DNA of 64,000 nucleotides from Sipunculus nudus (GCA_026874595.1 CM049319.1:1433501-1497500); one strand, 5' to 3'. Numbered from the stretch's first letter, positions 20,593 to 34,857 are shown. Notes: generated by a model not told the origin, from the letters alone. A program made the numbers and translations.

Positions 20593-22589
20593 GAAAAATA
20601 TTTAAATCATACACAGTTCAACATTAATTACATAATTTTTATTTTTGGAAATGAGAAACCAAACGCGTCAAGGTGAGAGTTTTTTCTTCTTTTCCTTTTT
20701 TAAGCGTTTCATGGAATGGCACTTCTTTATCAAGAATGTACCATTAATTGTCAGTTTCGTTATGGCCACGTGGATCGGTACTGGTATTATGCTGAGCATT
20801 TCTATTCTATTTTAAGACCGTAAAATGACCGTAATCGTATCAGTTTATCTTCATTTGTTTCATCTAGTGTTCTGAAAACTCTTATATGTTCATCAGTTTG
20901 CTGAAAACTGGTGACGCCATCTGTATTTTTGTCAAATTTTACGCCTTTTCCTCCATTTTTTAGACTTCGAAATTACAGCAGTGATATGAGTTTCTCAGCT
21001 GTTTTCATCTGGAATCTCTATTGAAAGTTCTCAAATATGCATCGATCATAAATAATTTTATCAGTTCCTGAAAGCTGGTGGTGCTACCTGAATTTTGTTA
21101 GACTGCTACATTACAGAATTGATGTCAGTTTTTCAGCTCTAGGTTAACCTCATGTCCTGGCTATTTCTATCATAGATAACGACTGATGTCAACACATTTT
21201 TTAACTTTCACACAATTCACCTGTATTTCTCGGACTGTCAAATTACAGCAGCATATCTGAAACCTGGATGTGCAAAAGGAAGCAAATCGTAATCATTTAT
21301 TAAGAAAGTCCCCATGAAACCTCATATAAGGTAACGATAGCCTTATATTCTGCAAGCTAATTGTCAGAAATGTCCTTTGCTCTCTTAAACAAAGTAGGAA
21401 ATGTTCAATCATGATTAATATCTCAATCACCCGTGCTTAACCTGGCTAGTATCGCATATATAGTCATCTTCTACCCAATGTCTACCTACACATATCAATT
21501 AGGTCACTATGACCTTATTCTCATATATTACAGGCTTATAAATGTATGGTGCCCTCAGGACAACCAGTACCAAACACATAAATGTACAAATATAGTATAG
21601 CATCGTAGCAACAACTAACACTTTGTATTTTATCATCTCCGCAAAAAAATGATTGCTATATACATATATGACACCATATTTACAGGTGTATGTATATTTT
21701 TCTAACATGTAGTTGATTTTAAAAGTTTGCCCTGATTCGTATGGTAAAATGGTGATAATGGAGTATAAATACACCGGTACACATACATGTAATATTCGTA
21801 AATTTATGAAATTGAATTTCTTCTAAATATATATAAAGAAATAAATGTTTGATGTGTTGGTGTCCCAACAGTACTCACATTTAAATAAGAACAATTTCCT
21901 TGGTTTTACTGGGAAAGAGTCTTTCTGGCAAATATCGCCTTCTTGAATTCGAGGCAGAAGTATTTCTTTTTAATTAAAGAACACGAATGAATATGGACAA
22001 TAGTTACGAGTGCCCCCAGAAATGAGTAAAGGGGGGCTAAATTTTTAATAATAGGCCTACGCTTTTTTCAAAGGGACCTCTATCTCCACCAGATATTTTG
22101 CTGCGCTATTCTCAGTTAAAGGTCACATGGTCCAGTTTATTGAAAAATGTAATACATGTATGTCGTAAAAACACATCGAGTTCTTATTTAGACAACTTTT
22201 TACAATGCAATAAAGCAATATCACCTGATGTTCATCATAAGAAGATGTGACAATAATACCCATGAATCGTTTAGTATCCCGTTTTCTCGGATATGTTACA
22301 TAGCCATATGGGTCTATAAGACTATAACATCGTGCGATGAATGAAACGCCTCTTTTGGTCTCAAATCAACTATATTGTATCATGCCTGATGCCTGATTGG
22401 CCCTGATTATACCTAATAGTAGTACCTGTTAGGGGTTGTTTCATGATTTCTCTAAAATACACAGATATCAGTTTATGACTGTTCAAACAGGCTGCAGTAC
22501 TCAGTGTATTTTTATTTAATACTTTTTGTGGTGGTAACCGCCTCCAATTTTTTTAATGCTAACTTAACCACGTATATGTACACCTGCAG
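20593..22589. other. Unassigned AT-rich intergenic or intronic DNA
   Basis: No gene, RNA or repeat that I can support. The 21499-21774 minus frame is a low-complexity Tyr/Ile-rich chance frame. Confidence 0.5.
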
Positions 22590-22904
22590 AAATCCATTCC
22601 GGTTTTGGACTTCGTGACAGGGCAGTATCACACGCTTCCTCTAATTGTATATCCTGGCGTTAACCAGGTCCGGTGACAACTGCACCTGCAGGCCCTTGGT
22701 GCGTAATCGTCCCCATTGTTGGGTCTTACCATCGAGGAACCCCGAAAGACTCACTCGTTTGTGACACAACCGTTTGGCACGGCATCACCCATCACCCTGG
22801 GTGGGGGCCCACCGTGAAAAATTTCACCGCCTTGGTTGAAATTCGAACTCACGACCTCCCGGCTTTGAGTCCTGTGCTCTACCCCTGAGCCACTGAAGCC
22901 GGTT
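22590..22904 (-). mobile_element. tRNA-derived SINE
   Basis: On the minus strand the head begins CCGGCTTCAGTGGCTCAGG at 22904. It carries an A-box-like TGGCTCAGGGGTAGAGC and a B-box-like GAGTTCGAATTTC about 35 bp further on, the internal RNA polymerase III promoter of a tRNA. The non-tRNA body follows towards lower coordinates and includes an inverted repeat, CCTGG and CCAGG around CGTTAA, near 22652-22667. No CCA end or full cloverleaf was found, so it is a SINE rather than a tRNA gene. The tail boundary is approximate. Confidence 0.68.
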
Positions 22905-24007
22905 TACTTAGTGTATTTTGTCATCACATAGCCATCTATTATTATCCGACTCGTGGCTACAAAGTGTTACAGAATAATCATAAAGAACGTATATAATCAT
23001 GATCTTCGTCAAACTGACCATTCTGTTTCTTCAGACCCCGATTAACATTCCCTTATATGACAATGTCCTTGGGTCTGGGTCTGAAAACTAGTCCTTTTGG
23101 ATTTTTATACACATGTATATATCACGGGGTGAATTCATGAAGATTATATTAAATTTATTTATATTTTTTTTACAATATATAAAAAATAAAATGAAGTTGG
23201 GTGCAGAATATACAAAACTGGCACAGGCGTTTGTTTACCTCTGTGAAAAGAAATATGCATATTTATAGTGGTGATTATGGTAATACTGGAGAGTTTCCCA
23301 GTGCCAATCCGGGATCGTGAATAAAACACATATAATACCCAGACAATTTTCATGCCAAGCACACCTTACATTTATTATTTCCTGTCATATTAAAAATCTC
23401 ATAAAACCTCACAAACGTTCAATTAGCTTTCCCGATTCGTTGATGTTGTGTGAGTGTGCGGTGCTTGTTCCGGCATCTCAGATGTATTATTTTTGTGCGT
23501 GTGATCACGTGATGGCGGCTGCTCCTGTCTACTCTGGGATTTGTCTGATCAATGTAAGGGTGGTGACCTCAATTATAAAATGTCAATAACTCTTGTGCTA
23601 CAGAACCCCTGATGGGGCTTTTCCGAAGCCTCGTTCTGAGGGAAAATGATTATGCATCGCGTAACATCCCTAGCACATGCACATATGTCTGGCATGTAAA
23701 GGAGAATACTAAAATACGTTTTGTCTACACCATATATACACCGTTTTTGGCCAATAAATTAACATAACGTTTACATGGAGTCAACACTGACAACAGTTAC
23801 ACATAATAGATCCCTGTGTGCATGTGGTTTCTAATGAGTATTTGATCGATCATTAAGCGCTTGGTTAGAAAACTAAAAATACGAGAGACGTAATTGGTAA
23901 CAGACATATACAGCCGTAAAGTGCGCGGTATTTGATTAATAGATGGCACCGTTTATGGGACTGTTCAAGTTTATCTTTCTCTTCAGATAAATTATCACCG
24001 ATGCATT

Positions 24008-24009
<2 letters not shown>
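22905..24009. other. Unassigned DNA
   Basis: No supported gene or repeat. Small frames at 23159-23589 have no recognisable domain. Confidence 0.5.

Positions 24010-24068
<59 letters not shown>
24010..24068. repeat. (AT)n microsatellite
   Basis: About 59 bp of uninterrupted AT. It produces a spurious Tyr-Ile frame. Confidence 0.95.
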
Positions 24069-24072
<4 letters not shown>

Positions 24073-25555
24073 CCCTTCCATTGTATTTTATTCTTATCCT
24101 TATCATCGTTTACTTTGATAATTTATAAGGTTTTATACATCCCGACTTTGCGGTAGTTTTTTCCATCAGTATTCACTAAAACCGAAACTTAAAGTTCCAT
24201 TGTTTAAGCTTTCAAATAGAGCTTTCTAATTTCTAAATAGAATATACCTTTAAGGTTCTTGCTGAAACCTGAAAAAAGGTGCCCCACTTTTTCCAGTCTG
24301 AAGAACCTTTCATTGTTCCAGTAAAACTTTTTTATTCTTAGCGTGACTCGAACGAGATATTGCAGAAATACATGTATATATAAAACATCTGGATATCAAT
24401 ACGGCTGATTTGATTGCATCCGAAATGTGATCATTTTATCTTTACTGTTGTTGCAGCTGTATTACAATTTCCTACAATATCCAACAACCTACAACTCCGA
24501 TGTTTCGATTCTTTTGGGACACTTTTTTAACTAAGCTCTCATGTAACACTTTTTCTACTGAGAGTGTTTTAATATTACAAGGTACCAAGAAAAAAAAGGG
24601 GGGGGGGTTGCGTTTCTCATTTTCTCACAAGCCTGTCTAACAGTACATCTATAGTGCATATATAAGATCACTCCAATCGATCTCAAACAAATATTTATAA
24701 ACCATATACCTTTGATTAACCACAATAATAAAATAATTTGCCAACACTTCCTATTTATCTGAGATTATATCCGAAACAAATGTAAACACCAATCAATGGG
24801 GGGGGGGGGGGGGGCTTTTCACGGCAAACTGAGATTATGGCCCGCATGCAGGCAAAGTATAAATACAAGCCAAACCGCGACTACTGTTCATAATGTCCAC
24901 ATGAATAATAAACGTATACACAACGATATTTCCCATAAAGCCATCGATAGATATTTGTACACATTTCCAGAATACAAAATGGTTGTACATTTTCAGCAGT
25001 TTTTACAGATAGATATAATTCCATGATGGCATAATTTGCTGAGTATCAAGCGTGTAAGGCAATACCTAATTAATATTTTGGACAATCAATTGTTTTCTTC
25101 ATTTGAGCAAGTATTATAAATATTCATGGTTGAAATATTTGTTATAAATCTAAGTATTATCTTTCTAACCAGTATGCCTGATTAGCGGAAATAAAAAAAA
25201 ATAATCTTATAACCCTTTGGATCTTACCTGAATGTGAATGTTAACACCAGTCAGGCGCAACTGTACCTCTGGTTACAGTATTGCGCTAGTAAGCAGTTCG
25301 TATATCTAGAGCATACCTGTTAGACCATGGTAACCATACATAGAGGACAGCAATAAAAGTTTGAATGATTTGACTAAACAAAGTTGACAAGAAAAAATTT
25401 ACTGCTTTGGTGAGATTGAATAATGATGGAAAACAGAGTTTGTTGTCTGCTTATATACATGTTATTAATCAAGCGAAGATTCGTGATCACTAAGAGTTGG
25501 TAAACCAAGAGCTCTACTGAAGTCATTCTGTATCAGGCAAGTGTGCTTGCATGTG

Positions 25556-25558
<3 letters not shown>
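24069..25558. other. Unassigned DNA with two G runs
   Basis: G runs lie near 24599-24608 and 24799-24814. No supported gene. Confidence 0.5.

Positions 25559-25639
<81 letters not shown>
25559..25639. repeat. (AG)n microsatellite
   Basis: AG dinucleotides with one TACA interruption at about 25606-25609. Confidence 0.95.
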
Positions 25640-25641
<2 letters not shown>

Positions 25642-26728
25642 CATCTTAGTTTAAAAAAGGGAACATTTATGGATATGTAGAGCTTGCCGGAGGACTTTGG
25701 AAAAGTAGTTCAAATTGAATATTTCTAAGTCCTATAATTCGAAAAGGACCTTAAATTTCCTGATCACGGCAACTTGTTTTATATCCACAATATTTTAGAA
25801 AAGTAAAGCTTAATACTTCTGGTTGACTTCGAGTTAACAGCAAAGAGAGACATTAAAATATGTCACACGTGCTTGATTTTTTATTTTTTTAGAGTGTTTT
25901 CGGAAGGAAACGACAAAGATAAGGTATTCTTATCTCGGGTCGATAGAAAATCAATTGAGCTTACACATGTGTGTCTACGCTCTTTACACAGCGCTTTAAC
26001 TATAAGCCTACTTCCTATATCGCGAGCGCTGTTTGTTATGACCTCGTATCCTGAATTGGTACACCAGATGGGGGCACTGTATTTTTGTCCAATCAGATGA
26101 GAGATTGTGATGGAAGACCGACCAAGCGAGAAATACACGGAGCCAATCATGATCATTTCGTTTTGAGTGACAGCTTATCGCCCCGGTAACCGTCTTAACA
26201 GGCCACAGGCTCAGAGAGCATTGCCCCAGACGTGGTTTGCTTAGGGTGTTGGGCACATAGGATGCCCGGCCGGTGAGTTGAGAATTCAAAAGAAACGTAA
26301 CAACAAAGGCTGCGTGCACACCTCGCTGGCTGGTTTCAGTTCTGCAGACAACAGATACATGGCTACACTAACACAGTCATAATGTCATAACCTAATCGGT
26401 CGATGATGCGAAAGTACAGAGGGAGCAATTAAAATTCGATCGTACACTCTCATCTAGCGGCGCTTGAAGCGCAGCTATGGGCGGAGCCAGGATGCCTGTC
26501 GAGTGTCGAGTTTATTGGCATCTGGTTGGCTGCTTGTCACATCATACGCACGTTTTTTTTCAGCGGACAACGAACCGCCATCTGGTGTCTAAATATATCA
26601 TAAACGGTCAAAGCTGGCAGCGTGAAAATCAGTTGCTTCTTTAGAAGCGCAAGATTTCCGCTGCCTCGGGAGCGTAATGTATGTTGAGCATTTTGAGAGA
26701 ATATATATTTTATATGTTCTTCCCATTT
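25640..26728. other. Less AT-rich unassigned segment with CTCF-like motifs
   Basis: The 26000-26670 part is visibly richer in G+C and CpG than its surroundings and could hold a promoter or an unrecognised element. Overlapping frames on both strands (25873-26319) have no domain. CTCF-like sites lie at 26061-26075 (13 of 15) and, reverse strand, 26574-26588 (14 of 15). Confidence 0.4.
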
Positions 26729-28371
26729 TTAGCTCAGCTGACAATAAGTCATTTGAGCTATAGGCATGGTCCTTTGTCCGTCGTCCGTCCGTCCGTACGT
26801 CCGGGCGTCCGTCTGTTAACAGGGCATTATACAGTTAGATGTCCCCAAAATCTCCTACCACGCCAAATATGTTGGGTCAATACGACTCTGTTCCTTCGAG
26901 ATATTAAATGTGGCCATTCCCATACCTTTTGAAAAAATAAGGCCTTCGTGAAGGATGTATGAAATTGTCTATCAACAACATATTTGTAAACACAGCAATA
27001 TTAACAAACGGGGAAAAACGTAACCTAAGGTGGCAGGTTGCAAATATGCGGAGGTAGGAAGGTCACTTGTTGCAAAACTCCATTTGCAAAGCTCTTGCTG
27101 ATCTGACTTGCTGCTCTTGTTAAATTTGTTTTATTTTGGCGGGCCCATTTATTATAAACACGTTGATATTAACAAAACAAGCAGCCTGTGATATTTACGT
27201 TTTCTGGCCTATTTTTATAAAATATCCAAGGGATTACCTTCAGTTTATAAAGATCAGATAGGTGACAGGGCCCCTTTAAGGATAAACCTCAATGTTCCAT
27301 TAAAAACTAATAGTTATACTTCAAGACTGCATAATATAAAAACCACTGATCGGATACTGATCGTATTTATTATAAACATTCCTCTATATAATGGCTATGT
27401 ACATACCAGAAATTAGGCCTGTATTGTGTAATAAGTTATATATCCAAACATAATGCACTTTGTCAAAACTCAGGAAATATATTTACTCACTTAACATGAT
27501 AAGTTTTTAAGCTAGAGAGATTATTTCAGTATATTGAGTTTAGTTTTAATTTTATACCAGAAATTAGATCAAATTTTGTAATTTTTAAGTTATTAACAAA
27601 AAATGAAAATTAAGTACCTTAATTTGCCCAGATTTGATCAAGGTACATTTTCTTCCTGTAAGCACTGTTGATTTCATTTTCACAGCTTGTACACATTAAG
27701 ATTTAATCTTTTACAATCTGAAATTTGAAACCAATTGAACAAAAAATGTAGTTTTTTTTCGAGCACCATGGTATGTATTGTTTACGTCAGGCCAGGCCGG
27801 TGGTAAGCAGTGTACTAGAGCTAGCCCTCGGCTCCCCAGGATGTTATATAATCGCTTCACTCCTGGCGAGCTCCCTCTGTCTACAGGTGAGCTGTGTCAG
27901 GCTGTCTGCAGAAACTACCAGAGAGTCTCGCGCCCCCCCCCCCCCCACCTTTCCCTTCATAAACATGGTGAATCTTATATTTTAAATGTTACATTCACAC
28001 ACTTTTTGATTATGAAATGTTTCCTTTCATATAACTTTTAGTTTTTTCCTTATTGCTTCATTAAATGGTTTCAGGCTACAAGTTTCATTTATTACACAGT
28101 GCAATTGGCTTGTTTTTACATGAATATTAAATTTTGTTTATGCTCATTTGAATATGTTTACAGCATTTATTTCAGTTAATAAATTAATGTTAATTATTAT
28201 ACTTTGGCTCATGTCCATTATACTATAATTTACCTTTTTCATTTTAGAAAGGCCATTTCCTCTTAGCTTTTCAAATGGTAATATATATGAAAAACCAAAA
28301 GAAATAAGTATATTTTGCATCGGCTAAAATTATCCAAAATTCAGCTGAGCGACGTGACCCATTGGTCCCTT
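26729..28371 (-). mobile_element. Pearl/DINE-like element, copy 3 (inverted)
   Basis: Read on plus it begins with the family hairpin (TTAGCTCAGCTGACAATAAG, then TCATTTGAGCTA) and a GTCCGTCC-rich stretch. It ends GCTGAGCGACGTGACCC then ATTGGTCCCTTG, the reverse complement of the left end of copies 1 and 2. A C run near 27936-27948 matches the G run of the other copies. About 1.64 kb, close to copy 1. One hairpin arm has a T for C change, so this stem is imperfect. Small frames at 27773-28041 are within it and not genes. Confidence 0.75.
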
Positions 28372-29236
28372 GTTCTTTCACATATTCTGCAATAAAAATG
28401 ACTTAGCAGCAAAAATTTTACCTGCACAGATAAGACTGCACATTTAAATTTTAATAATTTGTTTGAAATGTATGATTTTAAATTTGGTTTGGTTTTCCAG
28501 CAATATTGGAAGTGGTTGGTGATTACAGCCCCTATCCGATGCCGCCCTGTTTTATACAATCACATCAAAAATAAAACCGTCAGCTTTGTAGGTACACAAA
28601 ACAATGTTATATGCAGCAACCTGAATAAAAATAAGGGTAAACATATATTTCCGAATAATTTAATTTACAGTTGATATTTTAGCTATTAATTTGTCTGGAT
28701 AACAGTAATTTTACAACTTAATCCAAAGTGTATATTGGCTGGTCATTGATATGACATTCACTAGCAATCCCTTTTAACAGACGCTGTCTGGAAAAGGTCG
28801 ACGAATAGAATTGAACTTTCAGAAAACGCGGATTTAGATATACCCGATACTGGTAAGTCTTGATTTTATGGTGTGTACTTCATGTCGAGTTAACTGCTAT
28901 TGTCGATTTGGCTGGACAATTTTCTTAAATGTCATTAAAATGTGTGTGTGTGTGTGCTGCAGCAGTATGGATGAAAGTATTTCATTAAGAGGCTGACATC
29001 ACCTGTATGTTTCAATCAAATTTTATTTTACGTTTATGTCATACATTGACACAAAATAATAAAACTATAATACTAAGATGTATATGTATAATATGAAGAA
29101 TATTTCATAAAGCATACCTTACCCAGAAGCATTCCATAATGTCGGAATGTTCCTAAACATTCTTTATGGATACATAGGCAATTTTTATCAGGGAGATATT
29201 GGTAATTTGAAAAAGAAAGATTGTTTATTTTGATTA

Positions 29237-29278
<42 letters not shown>

Positions 29279-30547
29279 TTGATTAGTTTGATTAGATGAT
29301 AATGTTAATAAAGTAATAATTCCATAACTTCAGTCATCCAAATATTGAGCTAGTATCCTTGATATGCAATAGAGCTAAAATTGAATATATTTCCTGTATT
29401 TGGTCTATTTACGTTAATACATGTTAAATTAATTAAATGTGAACATTTGACTTACCATCATATAATCTGTCCCTCGCGGCATGGTGTAATCCTTCAGGAC
29501 GCATGCGCTGTGCAGTTAGTAGTATATGACATTTCTATTATTATCCATAACGGGTCTATAGCTCATAATTCACAGTCGACTACGACTTATAATGAACAAA
29601 AAAAAAACTTATTAAACACACGGAAAAAACATTGCCCAGATTACCGCGATGTTAACACCCAGAACGCGCCTGAGCGGAGTGAGATTGAGGCGAGGGCTTT
29701 CTTCAATAAGGTCTAGTGCTCTATTCTCTGTCAATGGAGGGGGATAAACATCCCTCCTCTACACCTTTTGCTGCCTTTGTTCTGTTGGCAAATACACAAA
29801 TGGCTTGATAAATGCTCCGTATTGAAAAACCTATACACGTGGTACTGGTAGGAGTGTACTGTATGAGCGGGGACTCGATCTTCAGGTTGTCGGCTCCTGG
29901 CTTAAAGAGTCAACGCTTGATCAAACTTTTTTTAAGGAATGGCCCCGATGTTTTTACTGAACTGAAGTGGGTTAAGCAAAGAGCTCACTGTGACAGTTTC
30001 TGGACACATATCTATTTATAAAAACACTTCATGACAAAAATATTACCAGGCAAATCAAATCAATTCAAATTATTATTAAGCACTCTTTAAAAAAAACGGA
30101 CTGTTTATTAGTATAAAAAATTACTATATACAGCCAAGTTTTTTTTGTTAGCGGTTTTCAACAATAAATAAGATATATTTAACAAAGTCATGTTTCAAGT
30201 AGGTTTGACTTTAAGCAGTATATTTTACATAACTTATACAATAAATATATGACCATATGAAGAAGACAAAGGTAAAAGAAATGGCTTTAAATATTTACCA
30301 CTTCAGAGACAATTGTTTATTTCAATCAATCCGTACAATAATAAAAAGTTCGGTTATTACTTTGCCGCCCCATATTATGATGCTTTTGGTGAATAGTTGA
30401 GTTAACATTATATTGTTTATACGCAAATACAGCATAGCATTCCATGAAATGGCTCGAAATAACACGAGGCCTTCTATAGACATGGATGCATTTAGTTAAG
30501 GTAATATATATACAAATAATATTTTAATATAAAATATATATTGTTAG

Positions 30548-30602
<55 letters not shown>

Positions 30603-33600
30603 TGCGCTTACAGGCGCTGGCCTTTGTCATGACCTAGCTTTCTGTCGGATCATTATGACCATAACAAACCACGTACAGACCTGGTACTTTATTTGACCAC
30701 TTTTTATCGGGGTATCTGCACTAGTTTCCTTCGCAAGCATACCACAAAAGCATTGTGTGTACTTAGCCACGGTTACCTAGTCACTCGCACATAACTAACC
30801 CATATTTACCCATTACATACCATTCTTCGCCCTGGCTTAGCTAATTGACGTGAACCAGCTGATAATAAAATGGTCATTGCCTTTCAAAGACCACATTTGC
30901 CGCCTCTCTGCGCATTTTTTGTGACTCGCTGCTCATTCCATTTACCGTATGATCCAACATTTTGACGAGAGCGACTTGTCCATTATTGGATATTGTGATT
31001 TTTCTGCCAATAGATTTTATGCTGGTTGTGCCCATCCTATGAGTGTGAATCAATTACAAAATGACTCCGAGAAGATTACAGCTGGGATTATCATGGAAAT
31101 ATTATCAGGGTCGAAGTGCGATATACAGCATTCTTGCCATATATAATATTATATAATTGTTATTATAGTTATTACAGTTATTATAATTATAATATCGTAA
31201 ATTTGCCTTTATACATAGGTACTATTTGAATATCATTTTGCAATTATTCTAGCAACTCCGTTATAAAAGCTTCCAATAGCAGACTGGAAGTAACATCGGA
31301 ATGACAACAGGTTTCTTCATGAAAATTGAAAAATATCCTTAAGATTAAAGAAAAATATGATTTCCCTTCACATTTAGTGAGATAACACCTGCTTTATTTT
31401 AGTTTTCTCACTAAGAAGACAACGTATGGCCAGTCCCCTTATAAGGACCCTTTCTGCATTGGAGAAAGTCAAGGAAAGACATGAGCATAGGAGTGGAAAA
31501 TTCAGATTCATTAAATGCTTCCAGATACTATATATGAAAGTGTGTCAATTTTATAATGTTATAATATCAGCGTCATATCACAGTGTTCAGAGTTCAATAT
31601 CATCTTTACAAGTGAATTATCGGAGTTTTCACAAAATTTTCAAATAACATTTAGTATGTCCAAATGTCCTATATATGTCAGTATGTCTTGGAATACATTA
31701 ATTGCACTTGACTAGACATAACCTAGCCGTGACAACCTGACTCAGTAGGCAATGATAATTGGGCTGGTAAGCCAGTTATCTGGTCGTGTCAGAGGGCCGA
31801 TATGGCGCTAGACATAGCCTCATGTAATGTATTACAGATCCTTTAGTAACCTTTTATTGTTCACAGGATCACCCAAAACTGGCACATAATATGCCCCCAC
31901 ATGACAAAAAACTGGCACATAATATGCCCTCACGTGACTAGATTGAAGGAAGTTAAACGTATTGCATATTCATTTTTAAAATCCCTCCCTGTATGAACTG
32001 TTGGAAAAAGTACAATAAAAGTATATGAACATTGAGCAAGATATGAAGACTGTTAGAATTTGCCATAAAATTTAAAATAAATTTAAACAGAAAACGGTTG
32101 ATAACAAGCCTGTAAACACGACATAGTGGTCTGGAGATAAAGAATACCGTACACAAAGAGGAACGATATTCACTGTCCGCATATAACCTCTGATCGGAAA
32201 TAAACGCACGCTGGTAGTGGTAAGACAATCACTTCTGACATACATGACGCAGAAAGGAAGAAAAAACAAGCTAACCGCTGGCGCATATAAAGTATTCAAC
32301 AAATATTTGCAATAAGTAACTTTGATCGGTGTCTTTATGTCTACTACTATAACACCAGCGTTCTGGTGCCACTTTGTCCTTGGCGGAGAAAGGTCGTTGC
32401 GAAGGTCATTTTTTCCATAGTGACTGGTGATCAAATATCATGAATCGAGGGCTTACCAAAACGGGCCGTAACTGTCTAAATATGCACTTTCATCGCAAAT
32501 AACACTGATCAAATATGAGCGAGGGGATCAATTGGTGAGCACTTGGTAAGAACGGGATATTGCAATAGTGGGTGAAGGAGTTATGGCATTTCCTTTCATC
32601 CGTGAATACGACCCAAAGGTATTGGCTGAGGGCTTGAGTAGCCTGCTTAATGCTTGCAAAAGGTTGATTAGAAAGCCAGTTCTGGCCCGCAAACCAAGGA
32701 AACACCGTATTACCAATGAGACTGCAACAATCATGCACAGAAACCGGTCAATATTGTTCAGTATATGGCGGGCTGTATTGCGACCAACGAATGTCCGGTT
32801 GGTTCCCGGTTTAATATTTGCTTTCCCATATCCTTCAGGCCACAATGCAGCGGGAACTAGATTAGTTTTGGGTTAGCTTTCTTGCCTGAAGGGTCTGTCA
32901 CCCTGGAAAGAGGCGGCATTAAATGCGCGCGTCACACCCTTTCCCCATTGCTTTTCAACCGATGCCTTTTGGTTCACGTTACGAGTGTTGGGGGAGCCAG
33001 TAGCCCGCTACTGAAGTATGCACTTACTATCAGTCTGTATATAGACCTCTCCAAAGTGACTAGAAATCAAACAACGGCTGACAATGCCAAAGATATACAA
33101 GCCGCAGTAGCATACACACGACATAAATGCTGACACCGACAAATAACTCTGATTTGTTTTGAAGTTGTCAAAGTAGCTTGTGGTCACCATGGTGACTGTG
33201 ACATGGCTGCGGTCTGAGCAATGCTGTGTGTGTTTGGTTACCCCTGATTCGCCGTATTAAGGTTCAATATTGACATTTTGGATATTTCTGGTAATCCACT
33301 GGGTTTCCTTCTGCATATAGAGACTTACCAACCCATCGGAAATCCTCATGAAATACCCACTTGTTTGATCCATAGAACATGTGTTTGCTTATATCAATTT
33401 TCCCATGCAGTCAGGCATATCATGAGATTACGGGGTTTCACACGTGTTTCTGTTCAACGTTACGAAAGAGACATGACATGGAATTTTCATGCATTAATCA
33501 ATGTTCATGCTTGATTTAAAGTAGCCACACTGAAGTTGGTAGAACGTTCATTTTTGGATTTAAAAAGGATGTTTTTTTAAGAGAGACTATTCATTTTTTA

Positions 33601-34429
33601 TGACACTGATAATAACTCCAGCTTTTGCATATTACCTGATTTAATCTTTAGTTACTTCAATCACATTTTCTGGACAAACATACTTTACATAAACACATAA
33701 TTTTCTAATCCTATATTTAGCTCATCTCCAGTGTGCAGAGAAATTTGTGAGAAATTTCTTTCTTTCAGAATAACACAGAGAAAATCATTCAGATCAAAGA
33801 CATCAGCGCAATGTTAACTACAAGACTCAAAGACTCTCTGGATCGGCATAGCCCCAGGCGCCAATGTGGACCGTTCAAATGGGCAGCCCTTGATGTTTAT
33901 AATTCGCCCACAAGGGGAAATGTTGGTACCCCACCCCCTCAGGACAGAAATAAGTCCCTGAGGTATGTCAATACAATATAATTTTAATATCACAGATCCT
34001 GAGGCTGCAGCTATATAGTAACGATATTGTTTGTTTATAAAATAAAAAAATATTAGATTTATTAATATATTACAAGATTTTGTGCATCTTGTACAGCCAT
34101 GCGCAGGTGCAAGAATAGTCAATTTCAGGATGGGAGGGAAACTGTCTTCCCGTCACTCCGTGTCCGCAGAAGCCGGGAAATACCCGATTTATGACAGCTT
34201 ATTTCGATCCCTGAGTCATCAATGTTTCGTTGACACAACTAATAAAATAATTAGCATATTACCCGTTATTTCGTTAGGACAGGTCCACGTGAAGTCATCA
34301 GGATTCGTCTGGGACGTGTTTACGATGGAGCGAGTTCACCTGATTGGCGTATCGTTTCTCATAAACGGCAGATAAATCTGTCGTTCATTTCCTAATGTTA
34401 CGAAGACATATTGCTCAGGGTAAAATATT
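28372..34429. other. Unassigned DNA with microsatellites
   Basis: Contains (TG)n at 28941-28956, (TA)n at 29241-29275, (AT)n at 30550-30599 and a 33-37 bp direct duplication around CTGGCACATAATATGCC at about 31876-31938. Several 60-120 codon frames overlap on both strands (for example 32072-32876), which argues against coding. No host gene is supported. Confidence 0.5.
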
Positions 34430-34553
34430 TGGGCCGATTCCGGATTCGAACCCATGTCGGTGGCGCACATGTCGGGCGTTCCAACCGCTTTGGTAGAAAC
34501 GAAAGCTTTACTAGCGAGACGGTTCGGTCTGCTTTAATGTCACCCCGTAACAC
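34430..34553 (-). mobile_element. tRNA-derived SINE head, truncated copy
   Basis: On the minus strand a B box GGGTTCGAATCC (34453-34442) is preceded by an A-box-like block and by CTCGCTAGTAAAGC. Sequence from 34430 to 34553 aligns with 34735-34857, about 300 bp away in the same orientation. Confidence 0.62.
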
Positions 34554-34569
34554 ACCCCTGTTGCTATCA

Positions 34570-34857
34570 GAACAAGATTAACTATCCAAGGAGTCACACT
34601 TTTGGTGAACTACGTGGCGGTAATTGCCCAGTTACTTCAAACTACCATTCCCCGGGCCACAAAGTTTGCCATCATCCCGGACGAGCCCCAATTTGTCACG
34701 GAAACAATTGCTGAGGGGGGGGGGGGGGAACATTGGGCCGATCCCGGGATTCGAACCCATGTCGCTGACGCACTTGTCCGGCGTTCCAACCCCTTCGCTA
34801 GGAAAGCAAGCTTCACTAACGAGACAGTTCGGTCCGCTTTTATGTCACCACGTAACA
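34570..34857 (-). mobile_element. tRNA-derived SINE, longer copy
   Basis: The head is at 34857-34735 on minus, with A-box-like TAGCGAAGGGGTTGGAACG and a perfect B box GGGTTCGAATCCC (34758-34746). A G run (34714-34728 on plus) separates the head from a less AT-rich body that probably ends near 34570. The boundaries are approximate. Three overlapping open frames here are SINE shadows. Confidence 0.62.

Noticed and set aside
22840-22904. Functional tRNA gene
   Set aside because: A and B boxes are present but the cloverleaf and 3' end are not; the sequence continues into a SINE body.
24010-24156. 74-codon frame with repeated Tyr-Ile
   Set aside because: Translation of an AT microsatellite.
25873-26319. 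Three overlapping frames, both strands
   Set aside because: Overlap on opposite strands and absence of motifs suggest chance frames in a GC-richer patch.
29812-29905. tRNA-like B box (GATCGAGTCCC on minus)
   Set aside because: No matching A box at the right distance and no acceptor stem, so neither a tRNA gene nor a clear SINE.
32072-32876. Several 80-120 codon frames
   Set aside because: They overlap each other on both strands and show no family motif or splice signals.
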